This document shows positions 23,402 to 32,090 of a stretch of DNA of 64,000 bases, piece by piece. Both the position numbers and the translations under genes were made by a program. The stretch lies in NCBI RefSeq assembly GCF_014212125.1, contig NZ_JACJVP010000032.1, forward strand, positions 100,712 through 164,711, given 5' to 3'. A model generated the notes under the pieces. That model had not been told where the DNA came from and did not search any database. It was given only the letters and a program-made list of their open reading frames with translations. Source of the DNA: Cohnella nanjingensis (lineage in GTDB: Bacteria; Bacillota; Bacilli; Paenibacillales; Paenibacillaceae). Within the stretch, counting starts at the first letter, position 1. Each line of letters starts with the position of its first letter.

Positions 23402-24237
23402 GAAATGGCATACGGCAGCGGCTGCTGACGGCCGTACCGGGCATCACGGATGTCTACGAGCCGCACGCTGCAGATGCGGATTCGGTTAAGCCGTACCTTG
23501 TCATCACCCAGGGCGAGGACAGCGAAGAAAGCGACTGGGCGGGCTTCCGGCGCATCATCGAGATCTGGCCGGTCGTGGACCGGACGAGCTTTGCCGAGGT
23601 CGACAAGCTGGCGAAGCAGATCCAGTCCGCGCTGGACGAGCAGCTGCTGGCCGATCCGGATACGAGTGAAGTGTTCACCTGCTCGTATATCGGATCAAAC
23701 GGTGCGGACGAGGTAGACACGGAATGGAACGCGATTACGCGGGGGCTGCGGTTCGCAGTCTATGCGATTCAGCCGGTCGGCCTGCCGGAGCTTGCCGTCG
23801 ACGATCCTTGGCTGGAGGCGCTGGCTGTTTGGACGGAGCAGCAGCTCGGCGCTGACTGGACCGTCTACCGGGGACTGTGGCCGCCGGGCTACACCCGTCC
23901 TTCCGTCCTCTGGCGCATTGCCGGCATGGAAACCGGCGAAGTCGCCGCTGCGGCCATTGAAGTCCGCATGCGTTTTGTCGGTCATGTCCTTGGCACGTCC
24001 CAGACGGAGACGAATGCAGCATTAGTGCTGCTGCCTTGGAAGCTGCAGACGTCCGTCAAGATCCCGCTGGATCTGGCGGACAGGCGATACCTGCAGGTTA
24101 TCAATCCGGCAGCGGACCACAAGGCCGATGCGCTGACCGGCGGCCAGCTCAGCGTCACCCTGAAACGGAAAGTCGCACGCCCGGCGGACTTCGCTCCGCT
24201 GATGGCGCAAATCTATTCCACTGGAAAATTGGAGTGA
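23398..24237 (+). CDS. Tail terminator-like protein, two-domain
   Basis: The 279-aa product overlaps the preceding gene (ATGA). Residues 1-125 resemble minor-tail/terminator proteins (AVPGITDVYEPHAADADSVK ... RRIIEIWPVVDRTSFAEVDK). The second half (about 130-279) looks like another structural domain, making it roughly twice the usual length. It may combine tail termination with a second connector function. Confidence 0.6.
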   Translation: MRNGIRQRLLTAVPGITDVYEPHAADADSVKPYLVITQGEDSEESDWAGFRRIIEIWPVVDRTSFAEVDKLAKQIQSALDEQLLADPDTSEVFTCSYIGSNGADEVDTEWNAITRGLRFAVYAIQPVGLPELAVDDPWLEALAVWTEQQLGADWTVYRGLWPPGYTRPSVLWRIAGMETGEVAAAAIEVRMRFVGHVLGTSQTETNAALVLLPWKLQTSVKIPLDLADRRYLQVINPAADHKADALTGGQLSVTLKRKVARPADFAPLMAQIYSTGKLE

Positions 24238-24246
24238 GGTGCAACC

Positions 24247-24438
24247 GTGGCAAAAACCGAACCGCAAGAACAAGCGCCCGCTTACCCGCGCGCCGAACTG
24301 CTGGCCCATAGCGAGCAGCTCTTCGACGTCCGGAGCGAGATCCTGATCGGCGCTCTGCACGGCCGCCAGCAGGACGAGTACACCATTGACGAGGTCCGGC
24401 TGGCAGTTAAGCAATTTCAAGAGAGGAAGGTGAAGTAA
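24247..24438 (+). CDS. Small unknown tail-region protein, 63 aa
   Basis: GTG 24247 follows GGAGTGAGG. The product has a Pro/Gln-rich N-terminus and a helical hairpin (LFDVRSEILIGALHGRQQDE ... VRLAVKQFQERK). Small helical proteins at this place before the sheath gene are common in XkdX-type tails, but their role is unclear. Confidence 0.65.
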   Translation: MAKTEPQEQAPAYPRAELLAHSEQLFDVRSEILIGALHGRQQDEYTIDEVRLAVKQFQERKVK

Positions 24439-25908
24439 ATGGCTGGAGGTACGTGGAGCCCGACAGATATGCCGATCCTCCCCGGTTTCTTTTTGAATTT
24501 CAAAGCGGCAGCTCTTGCTGCTATCGGCCCCGGTGCCCGAGGGGTTGTAGTGGTGCCGGTCAAGGCTCACTGGGGTCCCGTGAAGTCCTTTGTCGAGATC
24601 GTGAGCGAAGTCGATATCGCGAATCGCTTTACGGATGACGAGTCGAGCGGCGCGACGGCCTATACGACGTTACGCCTGGCCTTACTGGGCGGGGCCAAGA
24701 AGGTACTGGCCTATCGGATCGCGGACAGCTCCGCTGCGAAGGCGTTCAAGGTTCTGCAGGACACGACTGCGACGCCGGTTGATGCGCTGCGCATCGAAGC
24801 GCTGCATCCGGGTGCCAGAGCGAATGCATTCCGCCTGGTCGTACAGCCCAATCTGGTCGATTCGACGAAGAAAGACATCAAGCTCTATGAGGATACGACC
24901 CTGCTGCGGACATTTACTTTCGCGAGCGGCACAGTACAGGCGGCGGTCGACGCCATCAACGGCGACGCGGCTAACCAGTGGATTACGGCTATCAAGCTTG
25001 CGGACGGTAACGGTACGCTCGCCAACCAGGCGGGCGCCATACTGAGCGCCGGCGCGTCTGGCATCTCCGGTATTGTCAACGCAGACTATACAGCGGCGTT
25101 GTCGGCCTTCGAGACGCAGCAGTTCAACGTGTTGGCGCTCGACGGGATCTCCGATCCTGCCCTGCAAGCAAGCGTGGTCGCTTGGGTAGCGCGAGTGCGG
25201 AACGAAGGCAAGTTGATTCAAGCGGTGCTGGGTGGATCGGAGGCGGATGACAAGGCCAGTGACGCCGTCAGCAAAGCGACGGCCCGCAGCGCCAGCTTCA
25301 ATCATGAAGGCATCATCAATGTGGGCACAGGGGGCGTGCTGGCTGGCGTTTCCTACAGCTCGGCTCAGACATCGGCCTATGTGGCCGGTTTGGCGGCGGG
25401 AACGCCTCTCTCGTCCTCCACGACGTATGCCCCATCCCCGTTCTCCGACATTACCCGGCGCTGGTCGAGATCCGAGCAGGAGCAAGCCACCAAGGGCGGT
25501 GTCTTCCTGCACATCCATGACGGCCGCCAAGTGAAAGTGCTGAAGGGCATCAATTCGCTGGTAACGCTCCGGGCAGGCCAGAATACCAGCTTCAAGAAAA
25601 TCCGCGCGATCAGCGTTATGGACGCCATCAATACGGATCTCCTGCAGGCAGCCGAAGACAACTATCTGGGCAAGGTCAACAACACGGCGGAAGGCCGTCT
25701 CGCGCTCATCTCAGCCATGAAGGCCTACATGCTGACGCTCGCCCAAGGTGGGGTCATCGAAGCCACGGGATATGACGTGATGCTTGACCCGGCCTACCAT
25801 AGCACGGCCCCGACCGGTGCTGCCCTGCCGGATCAGGTGTTCCTGAAGTGGACGGCGCGGCTTACTGACGTCATGGAACAAATTCTCGGCACGTTCATCG
25901 TGCAATAA
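24439..25908 (+). CDS. Contractile tail sheath protein
   Basis: The 489-aa product begins LPGFFLNFKAAALAAIGPGA a few residues in and carries the sheath pattern ADKASDAVSKATARSASFNH and a C-terminal FIVQ end strand. It resembles PBSX XkdK-type sheath. Hexamers stack around the tube and contract on infection, making the phage a myovirus. Confidence 0.92.
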   Translation: MAGGTWSPTDMPILPGFFLNFKAAALAAIGPGARGVVVVPVKAHWGPVKSFVEIVSEVDIANRFTDDESSGATAYTTLRLALLGGAKKVLAYRIADSSAAKAFKVLQDTTATPVDALRIEALHPGARANAFRLVVQPNLVDSTKKDIKLYEDTTLLRTFTFASGTVQAAVDAINGDAANQWITAIKLADGNGTLANQAGAILSAGASGISGIVNADYTAALSAFETQQFNVLALDGISDPALQASVVAWVARVRNEGKLIQAVLGGSEADDKASDAVSKATARSASFNHEGIINVGTGGVLAGVSYSSAQTSAYVAGLAAGTPLSSSTTYAPSPFSDITRRWSRSEQEQATKGGVFLHIHDGRQVKVLKGINSLVTLRAGQNTSFKKIRAISVMDAINTDLLQAAEDNYLGKVNNTAEGRLALISAMKAYMLTLAQGGVIEATGYDVMLDPAYHSTAPTGAALPDQVFLKWTARLTDVMEQILGTFIVQ

Positions 25909-25919
25909 GGAGCGATCCC

Positions 25920-26327
25920 ATGCTAGATCCAACCAAAGCGATTCTAGGCACCTTCGGACAGGCCTTTATTGGAGGTGTTTGGCAGACGAACATCAACCAC
26001 CTGGAAGCAAATGTCGAAGTCGAAAAACGTGAGCTAAAGCTCTCCGGCATGACTTGGTCCGCCTTTAAGATGGGCATCAAAAAAGGCACCGGCACGATGA
26101 GCGGCTACAAGATCAGCAGCGCCATGATCGAGCAAGGATTCAAAAAGTTTAACATCATCAGCAGGTTAGACGATCCGGAAGCGTATGGCTTCGAGCGCAT
26201 CGAGCTGGAGAATTGCATGGTCGACAAGGTTCAGCTCGCCAACTGGACGGCCGGTGAAGAAGTGACCGACGAAACGCAATTTACGTTTGAGGGGTTCACC
26301 CTCCACGACAAAATCGAAATTTCCTAA
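25920..26327 (+). CDS. Tail tube protein (XkdM-like)
   Basis: The 135-aa product (GTFGQAFIGGVWQTNINHLE ... KKGTGTMSGYKISSAMIEQG ... FEGFTLHDKIE) fits the XkdM tail tube family. It directly follows the sheath gene and precedes the frameshifted chaperone, the standard order. Confidence 0.9.
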   Translation: MLDPTKAILGTFGQAFIGGVWQTNINHLEANVEVEKRELKLSGMTWSAFKMGIKKGTGTMSGYKISSAMIEQGFKKFNIISRLDDPEAYGFERIELENCMVDKVQLANWTAGEEVTDETQFTFEGFTLHDKIEIS

Positions 26328-26340
26328 GGGGGACTAGAAC

Positions 26341-26751
26341 ATGAGTAACAACGAAATGATGACGGAAGAGCAAGTGCTGCAGAAACTGCTTGAAGCTGAC
26401 TCGGTGCCAGAAAGAGCGGTGCAACTGGCGCGTCTCGGCATCCCGGTGAAGCTGCGCGGATTGACCGGCAAAGAAGTGTTCAACATCCGGGAACGCGCGA
26501 CGGAGCGCAAAGAGCGCAAAGGCCAGACGATTGAACGGCTCGATGACGAGGCCTTCAACGTCTCGCTGATCGCGACAGCAACCGTGTCGCCGAATTGGGG
26601 AGACCCGAAGCTGCGGGCCAAGTTCGGCAGCGCGAGCAACGCCGAGGAAGTCATCAAGCGTGTATTGCTAGCCGGCGAGCTGTCTGCGCTGGGTGAAGTG
26701 GTCTTGGATCTCTCCGGCTTCAATACGGAGCTGGAAGACGTAAAAAACTAA
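26341..26751 (+). CDS. Tail assembly chaperone (XkdN-like), zero-frame product
   Basis: The 136-aa helical protein (RLGIPVKLRGLTGKEVFNIR) coats the tape measure during tail assembly. It ends right after the slippery sequence A AAA AAC (26742-26748); -1 frameshifting there gives a longer form, as is usual for tail chaperone pairs. Confidence 0.88.
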   Translation: MSNNEMMTEEQVLQKLLEADSVPERAVQLARLGIPVKLRGLTGKEVFNIRERATERKERKGQTIERLDDEAFNVSLIATATVSPNWGDPKLRAKFGSASNAEEVIKRVLLAGELSALGEVVLDLSGFNTELEDVKN

Positions 26752-26918
26752 TCAAGACCGGGCGTATGGCGAGCATGCTGCACTTGATGTGGGTGCGGCA
26801 TCACCTGCGACCCGGTGCATTTTGGGAGCTGCCTCGCGGAGAGCAGCTCTTTTTAATGGCCTCCATGGAAGTAGAAATGGAGGCGCTGAACCATAAACCG
26901 GAAGGGGGCCGGCCTTGA
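26742..26918 (+). CDS. -1 frameshift extension of tail chaperone
   Basis: At the perfect heptamer A AAA AAC (X XXY YYZ, 26742-26748) the ribosome can slip back and read CTA ATC AAG ACC in the -1 frame to TGA 26916-26918, adding about 57 residues (LIKTGRMASMLHLMWVRHHL and on). The extension has no start of its own but encodes the conserved short C-terminal protein typical of this locus. The tape measure follows at once. Confidence 0.85.
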   Translation, partial: KKLIKTGRMASMLHLMWVRHHLRPGAFWELPRGEQLFLMASMEVEMEALNHKPEGGRP

Positions 26919-26933
26919 AGGGAGTGAGACAAT

Positions 26934-29243
26934 ACGGCCAAAGATGATGAATTATACCGCGTTGACCTAGTCATCGGGACTAAGGGCTACGAGGAGACGA
27001 CGGCCGAGCTTCAGGCCATGGACAAGTTCATGGCCCAGATCGAGAAGCGTTCGGCCGCGCTAAGAAAGGTCTCGGCTTCGCCTGCTGTGCGATTGAATGA
27101 CCGCGTGACGGAACCGGTCCGGCGAGCCACGTCATCCCTGTCTACCTTGGACAAAGTCAAGGCGTCGCCTGCTGCCAAGCTCAATGATCAGGTATCCAGC
27201 AAAGTTCGCGCCGCCGGAACGCTGCTGACCGGCCTCACCCGTCGCACGTGGCACGTGACAATCCGCGCGAAGGATCTCATTACCGGGACAATTGGGAGCA
27301 TCAAGTCGACGCTCTTCTCGCTTCCCGGCATGCTCGGGATGGCGGGCGGAATCGCCGGCGGGGTTGTAGCACCCACCAACTTGTCCGGTCAAATGGAACA
27401 AGCGAGAATCGCATTCGAGACGATGCTCGGCTCAGCGACCAAGGCCAGGCGATTACTGGATGACCTTCAGGACTTCGCGAACCACACGCCGTTTGAATTC
27501 CCCGAGCTGCGGGATTCATCCAAGCGGCTGCTGGCCTTCGGCTTTACGGCCGAAAAGATTATCCCCATGATGACCGGGATCGGGAATGCCGCATCTGGCC
27601 TCGGACTTGGCAGCGAGGGGATTGGTCGTATCACGCTCGCACTCGGCCAGATGAAGGCGAAAGCCAAAGTCAGTGCCGATGAGATGCTGCAGCTCACTGA
27701 GGCAGGTATCCCGGCCTGGGACATCCTCGCGAAACGAATGGGGATCAGCACAGCCCAAACGATGAAGCTCGCCGAGAAGGGACTCATCCCGGCGACTCAG
27801 GCAATCGAAGCGCTGATTGACGGTATGAACCAACGATTCCCGAACATGATGGACAAGCAGTCCAAGTCCTTGTTCGGTCTCCTTAGCAACATCAAGGACA
27901 CGTTCAACTCCAAGATCCTGATGCGTTGGGGTGATGGCATTCGTACTGCGATCCAACCCAGATTCCAGAAACTATCCGACTGGATCGATAACAACGAGGC
28001 CAAGATCAAGCATTGGGGCGACGTTCTCGCCAAGAGCGGTGGACAGGCAGCGGATTGGGTGGGTCGGAAGTTTGAGAAGCTGATATCTCTATTCGACGAC
28101 CCCACCTTCCAAAACGCTGACTTTTTCGGCAAAATGAGAATCGCTTGGGATAAGCTGATCTCTGATCCTTTCGCGGAGTGGTGGGCAGCTGGCGGACAAG
28201 CCAAGGTCAACAACATCGCGGCCAAGATGGGCGATGCGATTGGCGGGACGCTTGGCGGCCTGATCATGGGGGCGCTCGGCGTGGCTGCTGGCGACAGTTC
28301 GGCAGATGAGTCGCCTTTCCTGCAGGCGGGCAAGGTGGCCGGCAAAGCGTTTCTTGATGCCTTTCTTGAGGCGTTCGATGCTGGGAAGATAGCGTCCAAA
28401 GCTTCAAATGCGCTCGCGGATGTTAATATGCAGGCAATCAAAAATCCAACTAAGGGTAATTTGATTAACGCTGGTCTCGTCGACGCATTTACAATTACAC
28501 TTGGGTCTATCCTTCTGGGAAAAGTCCTAAAGCCGATCAAGTTAATCAAAGGTTTGTTTGGAAAAGGAGTAGCAACTGGAACTGCTGCAGCAGGGGCGAA
28601 GGTTGCGGCTGAAGCAGCGACGCGAGCAGGCGCAGCAACCGTTGCCGAATCCGTTGTTACAAGAGGAGCCGGAGCAGCCGCAGGGGCTACCGCAGGAGCT
28701 GCAGCATTTCCAAAGAGTCCCTACAGTCCTGGTTGGAATCCGCGTTATGTTACGCCGCCTAGACCTGGGGTCCCCTTGCCTCAGACTTTTCCAAAGGGTA
28801 TACCACTAGCCGGAAATCTCGTCCGAATGTTCATCGGCCCAGAAACAGTCCCTTTGATTGCTGGATCATTAATAAGTCAAAATCTTATCCAGCAGGATCT
28901 CAATAAAAAGGCGGACTTTAAGTCGATGTATCAGGACAATCCGACTATGCTTGAATGGGGTAAATTACCAGAGTGGCAACGATTTGGAGTAAACAGCGGG
29001 GCACCGATCACCCGAGTCCCGGAGCCTTCGGCTAACTATAGCCAACAACAAGTTAACAATGCCGCTGCCTATTTATCCGGAAAGGAAATCACCCAAGAAA
29101 ACAAAACGAGCCTTATGGTTCACGTCCCAGCTGGAGCTGTCCAGATCAACATGCCGGCGGCCGAGCTTGATTATGAGACCATCATGCACGACATCGGAAC
29201 CAATTTCGCCGAAGTGATCCGGCGCGCATACGAAAATAAATAG
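26934..29243 (+). CDS. Tape measure protein; start codon appears to be ACG
   Basis: Conserved N-terminal coding begins AKDDELYRVDLVIGTKGYEE, directly after an ACG codon at 26934 preceded by AAGGGAG. No ATG/GTG/TTG occurs in frame between the stop at 26925 and ATG 27018, which lacks a ribosome site. From ACG the protein is 769 aa. An SPAVRLNDRV/SPAAKLNDQV internal repeat and a tape-measure core (about 130-330, MEQARIAFETMLGSATKARR) follow, with hydrophobic segments in between. It sets tail length. The ACG may be a weak start or a mutation. Confidence 0.85.
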   Translation, partial: TAKDDELYRVDLVIGTKGYEETTAELQAMDKFMAQIEKRSAALRKVSASPAVRLNDRVTEPVRRATSSLSTLDKVKASPAAKLNDQVSSKVRAAGTLLTGLTRRTWHVTIRAKDLITGTIGSIKSTLFSLPGMLGMAGGIAGGVVAPTNLSGQMEQARIAFETMLGSATKARRLLDDLQDFANHTPFEFPELRDSSKRLLAFGFTAEKIIPMMTGIGNAASGLGLGSEGIGRITLALGQMKAKAKVSADEMLQLTEAGIPAWDILAKRMGISTAQTMKLAEKGLIPATQAIEALIDGMNQRFPNMMDKQSKSLFGLLSNIKDTFNSKILMRWGDGIRTAIQPRFQKLSDWIDNNEAKIKHWGDVLAKSGGQAADWVGRKFEKLISLFDDPTFQNADFFGKMRIAWDKLISDPFAEWWAAGGQAKVNNIAAKMGDAIGGTLGGLIMGALGVAAGDSSADESPFLQAGKVAGKAFLDAFLEAFDAGKIASKASNALADVNMQAIKNPTKGNLINAGLVDAFTITLGSILLGKVLKPIKLIKGLFGKGVATGTAAAGAKVAAEAATRAGAATVAESVVTRGAGAAAGATAGAAAFPKSPYSPGWNPRYVTPPRPGVPLPQTFPKGIPLAGNLVRMFIGPETVPLIAGSLISQNLIQQDLNKKADFKSMYQDNPTMLEWGKLPEWQRFGVNSGAPITRVPEPSANYSQQQVNNAAAYLSGKEITQENKTSLMVHVPAGAVQINMPAAELDYETIMHDIGTNFAEVIRRAYENK

Positions 29244-29248
29244 AGGAA

Positions 29249-29267
29249 TTTGCCATTTCGTGGCGAA
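29249..29267 (+). other. Short hairpin after tape measure
   Basis: TTTGCCA TTTCG TGGCGAA forms a 7-bp stem directly after the tape-measure stop codon. No clear T tract follows. It could attenuate transcription or set off the following small membrane-protein gene. Confidence 0.35.
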
Positions 29268-29303
29268 TGAGTCTATCATCAAAGTTTCGTGCGGAGGTCC
29301 CCA

Positions 29304-29495
29304 ATGGTCGTCGCGTTTTTAAATGAACATGTATGGGCATTCCAGGTCTTCTTCTTTCTCCTGATCCTTGTATTCATTTGGATGGCAAAGGATGTTATCT
29401 GGGCAGTTAAGGAGAACGATAAAAAGAAATTTACATCGTCTGCAGTAGTTATTGCAATCGATGTTTATCTTCTCTTTGCAATCTACTCTATCTAG
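29304..29495 (+). CDS. Small two-helix membrane protein, possible moron
   Basis: ATG 29304 follows GGAGG. The 63-aa product has two membrane segments (about 8-27 FLNEHVWAFQVFFFLLILVF region and 47-62) joined by a charged loop (KENDKKKF). It interrupts the tape-measure/baseplate order and its DNA is more AT-rich than its neighbours. Superinfection exclusion or another lysogenic-conversion role is plausible but unproven. Confidence 0.65.
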   Translation: MVVAFLNEHVWAFQVFFFLLILVFIWMAKDVIWAVKENDKKKFTSSAVVIAIDVYLLFAIYSI

Positions 29496-29506
29496 TGAGG
29501 TGCCTG

Positions 29507-30160
29507 ATGGACTTCCTCTTACGCGATTCCGCCGGCGGGCAGTTCACCTTTCCGGTCAATCCGGAAGAGGTGACCATCCGGCGCGAGAAGCAGTACGAAA
29601 CCGTCAATATCATATCGTTGGGCGAGATCGACGTCCCACAAGCGGAGAAGGTGAAGGAAATCACCTTCTCTTCTTTTTTTCCTGCGGAATACGACGAGAG
29701 CTATTGCCGTTACTACCCGGTCAAAGACCCTAAGACGGCTATGGATTACCTGACGACCTGCATGGTGGCAAAGAAGCCTCTTCGCCTCATCATCGCTTCC
29801 GGCGACGTCAAGGTGATTAATGCGCTTGTCCTCCTCTCCGCGCACAACACGAGCCTGAAGGGCGGCGAGCCTGGGGACATCTACTTCGAAGTGACGTTCC
29901 GAACCTGGCGGCCTATGCAAGTCCGCACCGCGACGGCAACCAAGCCCGCGTCCGCGAGCAAAGCTACGACTGCTGTGCGGTCGGACACGAAGCCGGTGCC
30001 GAAGACGTATACGGTCGTCACGGGTGACAATCTGTCTTCCATCGCCAAGCGACTGCTTGGTAGCAGCTCGAAGTGGAGCGCCATTTACGAGAAGAACAAG
30101 GCGACCATCGGTTCTGATCCGAACAAGATCAAACCCGGTCAGAAACTGGTGATCCCATGA
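29507..30160 (+). CDS. LysM baseplate/tail protein (XkdP-like)
   Basis: ATG 29507 follows GAGGTG; GTG 29495 is the alternative. The 217-aa product has an N-terminal tail domain (FTFPVNPEEVTIRREKQYET), a Thr/Ala/Lys linker and a C-terminal LysM (about 165-215, TYTVVTGDNLSSIAKRLLGS). XkdP-type proteins connect tape measure and baseplate hub; LysM binds peptidoglycan. Confidence 0.9.
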   Translation: MDFLLRDSAGGQFTFPVNPEEVTIRREKQYETVNIISLGEIDVPQAEKVKEITFSSFFPAEYDESYCRYYPVKDPKTAMDYLTTCMVAKKPLRLIIASGDVKVINALVLLSAHNTSLKGGEPGDIYFEVTFRTWRPMQVRTATATKPASASKATTAVRSDTKPVPKTYTVVTGDNLSSIAKRLLGSSSKWSAIYEKNKATIGSDPNKIKPGQKLVIP

Positions 30161-31242
30161 GTTATCAGGTGATGCTGGCCGGCAAATATCAGCTAGACGA
30201 CTTGGTCGAGAGCTTATCGCTCGAAGAGGCGCTCGACGAGGTCGCCTATCGCGCGACGATTAAGCTGCTCGTAACGCCTGACCTGCCGCAGCTGGCTCCA
30301 GGCCAATCCATTGAGATCAAGGGTACGCCCACCGATGGCACGGATATCGTCACAATCCTTTCCGGCGTGATCTGGGAATGCGAAAGCACCAGCGCCAACA
30401 GCAAGCACCTTCAGCTGATCGCCTATGACAAGATGATCTATCTGGCGAAGTCAGACGATGAGCGCCTCATGACCGCCGGGCAGACGGCAGCTCAGCGGCT
30501 GAAGAGCTACGCAAAGGACTGGCAGATACCGCTCGGGAACATAGTGGACACCAAGATCCCCCTTGCTCGTGACGTCAAGCGAACGAAGTCCATCTGGGCC
30601 ATGATCCAGGAGGATCTGAAAGAGACGGCGGACAAGGGCGGTGGCATGTTCCGCCCGCGTATGACGCCGACAGGTGTTGATCTGCTCCAGCTGGGTAGCA
30701 ACAAGACGGTGTGGGATCTCGACATTTTGCAGGAGATCGGGCAGCGCCGCACGCTGGAAGGGGCCGTGACGCAGGTGAAGGTGTTGGGCACCCAAGCGCC
30801 GAAAGCAAAGACTGCCCCGGCCGAAGTCGATACCAGCAAGATGACCATGGAAGAGATCGGCCGCAAGTACGGCGCGACCGTATCTGGAACCGGAACCGGC
30901 AAAAAGGCCAAGATGCCCGAACTTCCCTCCCCTGTTCTTGCCGTCATTAAGGGAGAGACAAGCAAGCTCGGGACTATTCAGAAAGTGATACAAAATGACA
31001 AAATCAAATCGGCAGCCGATGCGCAAACAGCCGGAAAAAAAGAACTCGGCGGCATCCAGGAAACCTTTACAGTCTCCGGCCCCGACAACAACCTGATTCG
31101 GGCCGGGGACAAGGTTAAGCTCGGGGAGATGCTGTTATTCGTTACCAGCGTCAAACGGGACTTGGGTCAGCCGGGTCACATGGACTTGCAGCTTGCAGCT
31201 GAGAGCAAGGTAAGGAGGGATTACTATCGAGTCACCGTTTAA
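30157..31242 (+). CDS. Baseplate hub protein (XkdQ / gpD-like)
   Basis: The 361-aa product overlaps the LysM gene (ATGA). It matches XkdQ-type hub proteins related to Mu gp44/P2 gpD: N-terminal DDLVESLSLEEALDEVAYRA, central Ala/Lys/Pro-rich region and a C-terminal NLIRAGDKVKLGEMLLFVTS. It forms the trimeric hub above the spike. Confidence 0.88.
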   Translation: MSYQVMLAGKYQLDDLVESLSLEEALDEVAYRATIKLLVTPDLPQLAPGQSIEIKGTPTDGTDIVTILSGVIWECESTSANSKHLQLIAYDKMIYLAKSDDERLMTAGQTAAQRLKSYAKDWQIPLGNIVDTKIPLARDVKRTKSIWAMIQEDLKETADKGGGMFRPRMTPTGVDLLQLGSNKTVWDLDILQEIGQRRTLEGAVTQVKVLGTQAPKAKTAPAEVDTSKMTMEEIGRKYGATVSGTGTGKKAKMPELPSPVLAVIKGETSKLGTIQKVIQNDKIKSAADAQTAGKKELGGIQETFTVSGPDNNLIRAGDKVKLGEMLLFVTSVKRDLGQPGHMDLQLAAESKVRRDYYRVTV

Positions 31243-31645
31243 ACAGATCGTTAGAGCGATGGAGGAGCGCTTCGGCTCAATCGCCCAGCAGGCCGTCTCG
31301 GGTGTACCGGCCGAGCTTGGCACCATTACTTCAACGGGCTTACTGCTTGATTCATTCAAGCACGAGCTGAAGGATTATCTCGTCGCGGACTGGCTGGTCG
31401 ATGTCCAACTCCCTCCGTTCTCCCTGGTCGGCAAGATGAAACAGCCGGTTGATGCCGATGGCAATATACTAAGCACGACGACGACTTCGAGCTGGACAAA
31501 GTTTGAATTCAACGAGACGACCATTCGTGAAGTGCGGATGAACTGGAAGGCAGGTATGCAGCCCGGTGACCGTGTACTGGCCGTACCCGTTAACGGTGGA
31601 CGTGATGTGATCGTGATTTGTAGGGTGGTGGATGCGGGTGGCTAA
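31226..31645 (+). CDS. DUF2577 baseplate protein (XkdR-like), ATC start likely
   Basis: AAGGAGGG (31212-31219) is best spaced for ATC 31226, giving IESPFKQIVRAMEERF, which looks like the natural N-terminus. The first ATG (31259) lies 11 codons in with no ribosome site. The ~139-aa product (SFKHELKDYLVADWLVDVQL, then KAGMQPGDRVLAVPVNGGRD) fits DUF2577. ATC initiation is rare but known. Confidence 0.8.
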   Translation: MESPFKQIVRAMEERFGSIAQQAVSGVPAELGTITSTGLLLDSFKHELKDYLVADWLVDVQLPPFSLVGKMKQPVDADGNILSTTTTSSWTKFEFNETTIREVRMNWKAGMQPGDRVLAVPVNGGRDVIVICRVVDAGG

Positions 31646-32090
31646 CCTATTCCCGGAAGAAGAGGCCAAGGTGGAAGATGCCGAACAGTCGGCCGCCAAC
31701 GAAGTCCCATTCGGCCGATCATGGCGGTTCGACTATGATACCGGCGATTTCTTGATGACACCGACTGGCGAGGTTGCTCCGGCCCAGGAGTCGGAAGCCT
31801 GGCTGGAATGGTGTAAGAAAGCGATTCGGACGGAGCGATACAAATACCTGGTCTACTCTCACTCTCACGGACAGGAATTCGAAGACTTGATCGGGCACGG
31901 CCTGTCTCGCCCGGCCATCGAAAGTGAGATTATTCGAATCACGACCGAAACGTTGCTGGAAGATCCCAGGACGGCAAGCGTTGATAGCTTCACCTTTAAC
32001 TGGGAAGATGACAGTTGCTTCTTCAACTGCAGCATCTCCAACGTTCGGGGCGATGGATCTACATTAACAGGGAGCGTGGTGACGACGTAA
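31632..32090 (+). CDS. Baseplate wedge protein (XkdS / DUF2634)
   Basis: The 152-aa product (GRSWRFDYDTGDFLMTPTGE ... YKYLVYSHSHGQEFEDLIGH) matches DUF2634/gp25-like lysozyme-fold wedge proteins. It begins within the end of the preceding gene and its stop overlaps the next ATG (TAATG). Confidence 0.9.
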   Translation: MRVANLFPEEEAKVEDAEQSAANEVPFGRSWRFDYDTGDFLMTPTGEVAPAQESEAWLEWCKKAIRTERYKYLVYSHSHGQEFEDLIGHGLSRPAIESEIIRITTETLLEDPRTASVDSFTFNWEDDSCFFNCSISNVRGDGSTLTGSVVTT

